A stretch of DNA of 5,655 bases, taken from NCBI GenBank assembly GCA_963933885.1, contig CAWVWF010000201.1:1-5655 (forward strand), given 5' to 3'. The notes under the pieces were generated by a model, which saw only the letters and a list, made by a program, of their open reading frames with translations, was not told the origin of the DNA and made no database searches. Numbering within the stretch: position 1 is the stretch's first letter; every line of letters starts with the position of its first letter. This DNA comes from CAWVWF01 sp963933885 (GTDB lineage Bacteria > Bacteroidota > Bacteroidia > Flavobacteriales_C > GCA-002722245). Below, piece after piece: positions 4,195 to 5,655 of the stretch. Both the position numbers and the translations under genes were made by a program.

Positions 4195-5655
4195 ATGAGA
4201 AAGTTAATATCATATTTTATTAAATACCCAATCGTAGGGAACATCTTGATGATTTTGTTGATATGGATGGGGGCGATTGGAATGGGATCTCTAAGGAAAA
4301 CGTTTTTTCCAGAAAGAGAATCAAGTATCGTTAAAATTCAGGCGCAATATCCTGGAGCATCTCCTGGAGAAATTGAGGAAGGGATTGTTTTAAAGATTGA
4401 AGATAAACTTGAAGGTGTTGATGGTTTAGAAAGAGTAACATCAGTTTCAAAAGAGAACATAGGTGTTGTTACAATAGAAGTCGCATCAGATTATAAAACG
4501 GATATTGTTATTCAGGATATCAAGAATGCTGTGGATGGAATAAACTCTTTTCCATCGGGTATGGAACCAGCTTCTGTTTTTAAATTTTCGCCACCAAAAT
4601 TGGCCATGAGTTTTGCTTTAAGTGGGGAGTTGTCCTTGAAAGAGCTAAAAAGTATTGCAAGAAAAGTAGAGTCGGATTTACAAGATCTGCCAACAATTTC
4701 TCAGGTTGATTTAGAAGGGTTTCCAGATGAGGAAATTGAGATAAGAGTAAATGAACATTTATTGAAGAAGTATGGCTTAACAATAGAAGAAGTTGCCTTA
4801 TCCATTAAACGAAATAACATTGAGTTAACTGGAGGTACCATAAAAACCGCTGAAGAAAATATACTCATTAGAGCAAAAAACAAACATTACAATGGAAGTG
4901 AGTTTGAGCGTATTGTAGTGAAATCTCTCGAGAATGGAAGCGTAATTCGATTAAAGGATGTAGCTGAAGTTACAGATGGTTGGGTGGATGCACCTGCTGG
5001 AAGATTCTTTAATGGTGTTCCATCTGTAATTGTAAATGTGAAATATACAATTCATGAAGATTTAATAGATATTGTAGATGAAGCGAAGGCTTACATTGAA
5101 ACTTTTAATATAGATAATGAAATTGTAAAAGCTAAAGTAATAAAAGACAGCTCAGTTGTTTTAGTTGAACGTATTGCTTTATTAGTTGAAAATGGCGTGA
5201 TTGGATTCGTTTTGGTTTTCTTTTTCCTTTCACTTTTCTTACATCCTAGATTGGCATTTTGGGTTGCTATGGCAATACCTGTAGCTTTTGGAGGGATGTT
5301 CATCGTGTCTGGAGCAGCAGGTATTTCTATTAATGTTATTTCCTTATTTGGAATGATCATCGTAATTGGAATTTTGGTAGATGATGGAATTGTTATTGCT
5401 GAAAACATTTATCAGCATTGGGAAGATGGTAAAGATCCTGTTAACGCAGCGATTGATGGTACAATGGAAGTTTTACCAGCTGTATTCTCAGCAATCTTAA
5501 CAACTGGAATTGCCTTCTATGTTTTCTTCGTTATTGATGGAATTATGGGAGACTTCTTTGTAGAGATGGGGTTTGTTGTAATTGCTACTTTGATATTTAG
5601 TTTAATTGAAGGCGCCTTTATTTTACCTGCCCATGTAGCACATTCGAAAGCGTTA
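4195..5655 (+). CDS. RND efflux pump permease, AcrB/HAE1-like (3' end beyond window)
   Basis: Proton-driven inner-membrane transporter that exports small hydrophobic or toxic compounds from periplasm and membrane through the tripartite complex. I translated 487 codons from ATG 4195 with no stop; the family is about 1000-1050 residues, so this is the N-terminal half. TM1 is about residues 12-31. The porter-domain signature YPGASPGEIE is at 52-61. A docking-region motif NEHLLKKYGLTIEEVALSI is at 186-204. TM2 is about 331-353, TM3 355-377, TM4 383-405, TM5 431-452 and TM6 460-482. TM4 carries GILVDDGIVIAEN with the Asp pair D396-D397, the residues that relay protons in AcrB (D407-D408), so the visible half looks functional. 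AAGGA just before the ATG is a fair ribosome-binding site. The 5-base gap from the adaptor implies co-transcription and matched partners. The intact Asp pair fits HAE-type drug efflux; the substrate is unknown. Confidence 0.95.
   Translation, partial: MRKLISYFIKYPIVGNILMILLIWMGAIGMGSLRKTFFPERESSIVKIQAQYPGASPGEIEEGIVLKIEDKLEGVDGLERVTSVSKENIGVVTIEVASDYKTDIVIQDIKNAVDGINSFPSGMEPASVFKFSPPKLAMSFALSGELSLKELKSIARKVESDLQDLPTISQVDLEGFPDEEIEIRVNEHLLKKYGLTIEEVALSIKRNNIELTGGTIKTAEENILIRAKNKHYNGSEFERIVVKSLENGSVIRLKDVAEVTDGWVDAPAGRFFNGVPSVIVNVKYTIHEDLIDIVDEAKAYIETFNIDNEIVKAKVIKDSSVVLVERIALLVENGVIGFVLVFFFLSLFLHPRLAFWVAMAIPVAFGGMFIVSGAAGISINVISLFGMIIVIGILVDDGIVIAENIYQHWEDGKDPVNAAIDGTMEVLPAVFSAILTTGIAFYVFFVIDGIMGDFFVEMGFVVIATLIFSLIEGAFILPAHVAHSKAL

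Noticed and set aside
4580..5408. Three minus-strand open frames inside the RND permease
   Set aside because: All lie antisense to conserved RND motifs, including the TM4 Asp-Asp region; no independent coding signal.

Overview
The window looks like chromosomal DNA of a low-GC member of the Bacteroidota, probably a Flavobacteriales-type marine or environmental bacterium. The evidence is the AT-rich codon use, the TAnnTTTG promoter -7 motifs, weak Shine-Dalgarno signals, a lipoprotein with a relaxed lipobox, and the style of the RND adaptor. No insertion sequence, CRISPR array, phage gene, tRNA or rRNA was seen, and base composition shows no abrupt change. This is mostly ordinary housekeeping and efflux DNA. 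The most interesting part is its regulatory layer.

Left part, minus strand (1 to about 2060): the start of a thiamin biosynthesis operon, read right to left. A weak promoter is followed by a TPP riboswitch aptamer (1943-2020), an abutting rho-independent terminator (1914-1942), a roughly 70-base leader with a small hairpin, thiS (sulfur-carrier protein), and thiC (pyrimidine synthase). thiC runs off the left edge before its C-terminal iron-sulfur motif. ThiC makes the HMP pyrimidine half of thiamin and ThiS carries sulfur for the thiazole half. The riboswitch would shut both off when TPP is abundant.

Middle, plus strand (2019-2524): a small divergently transcribed gene for a putative lipoprotein of unknown function. 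Its promoter appears to sit back to back with the thi promoter. An open frame extends upstream through the riboswitch and opposite thiS, but the true start is probably GTG at 2078.

Right part, plus strand (2549-5655): a compact efflux locus. A MarR-family regulator is followed 23 bases later by an RND periplasmic adaptor, and 5 bases after that by an RND inner-membrane pump truncated by the right edge. A near-perfect TAnnTTTG promoter drives marR. A near-palindromic 18-base element lies directly over its expected transcription start. A closely related copy (15 of 18 bases, inverted) lies across the marR stop codon just ahead of the adaptor gene. The simplest model is that MarR binds both copies and represses itself and the pump until a ligand releases it. 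No outer-membrane TolC-type gene is visible; it could lie past the right edge or elsewhere.
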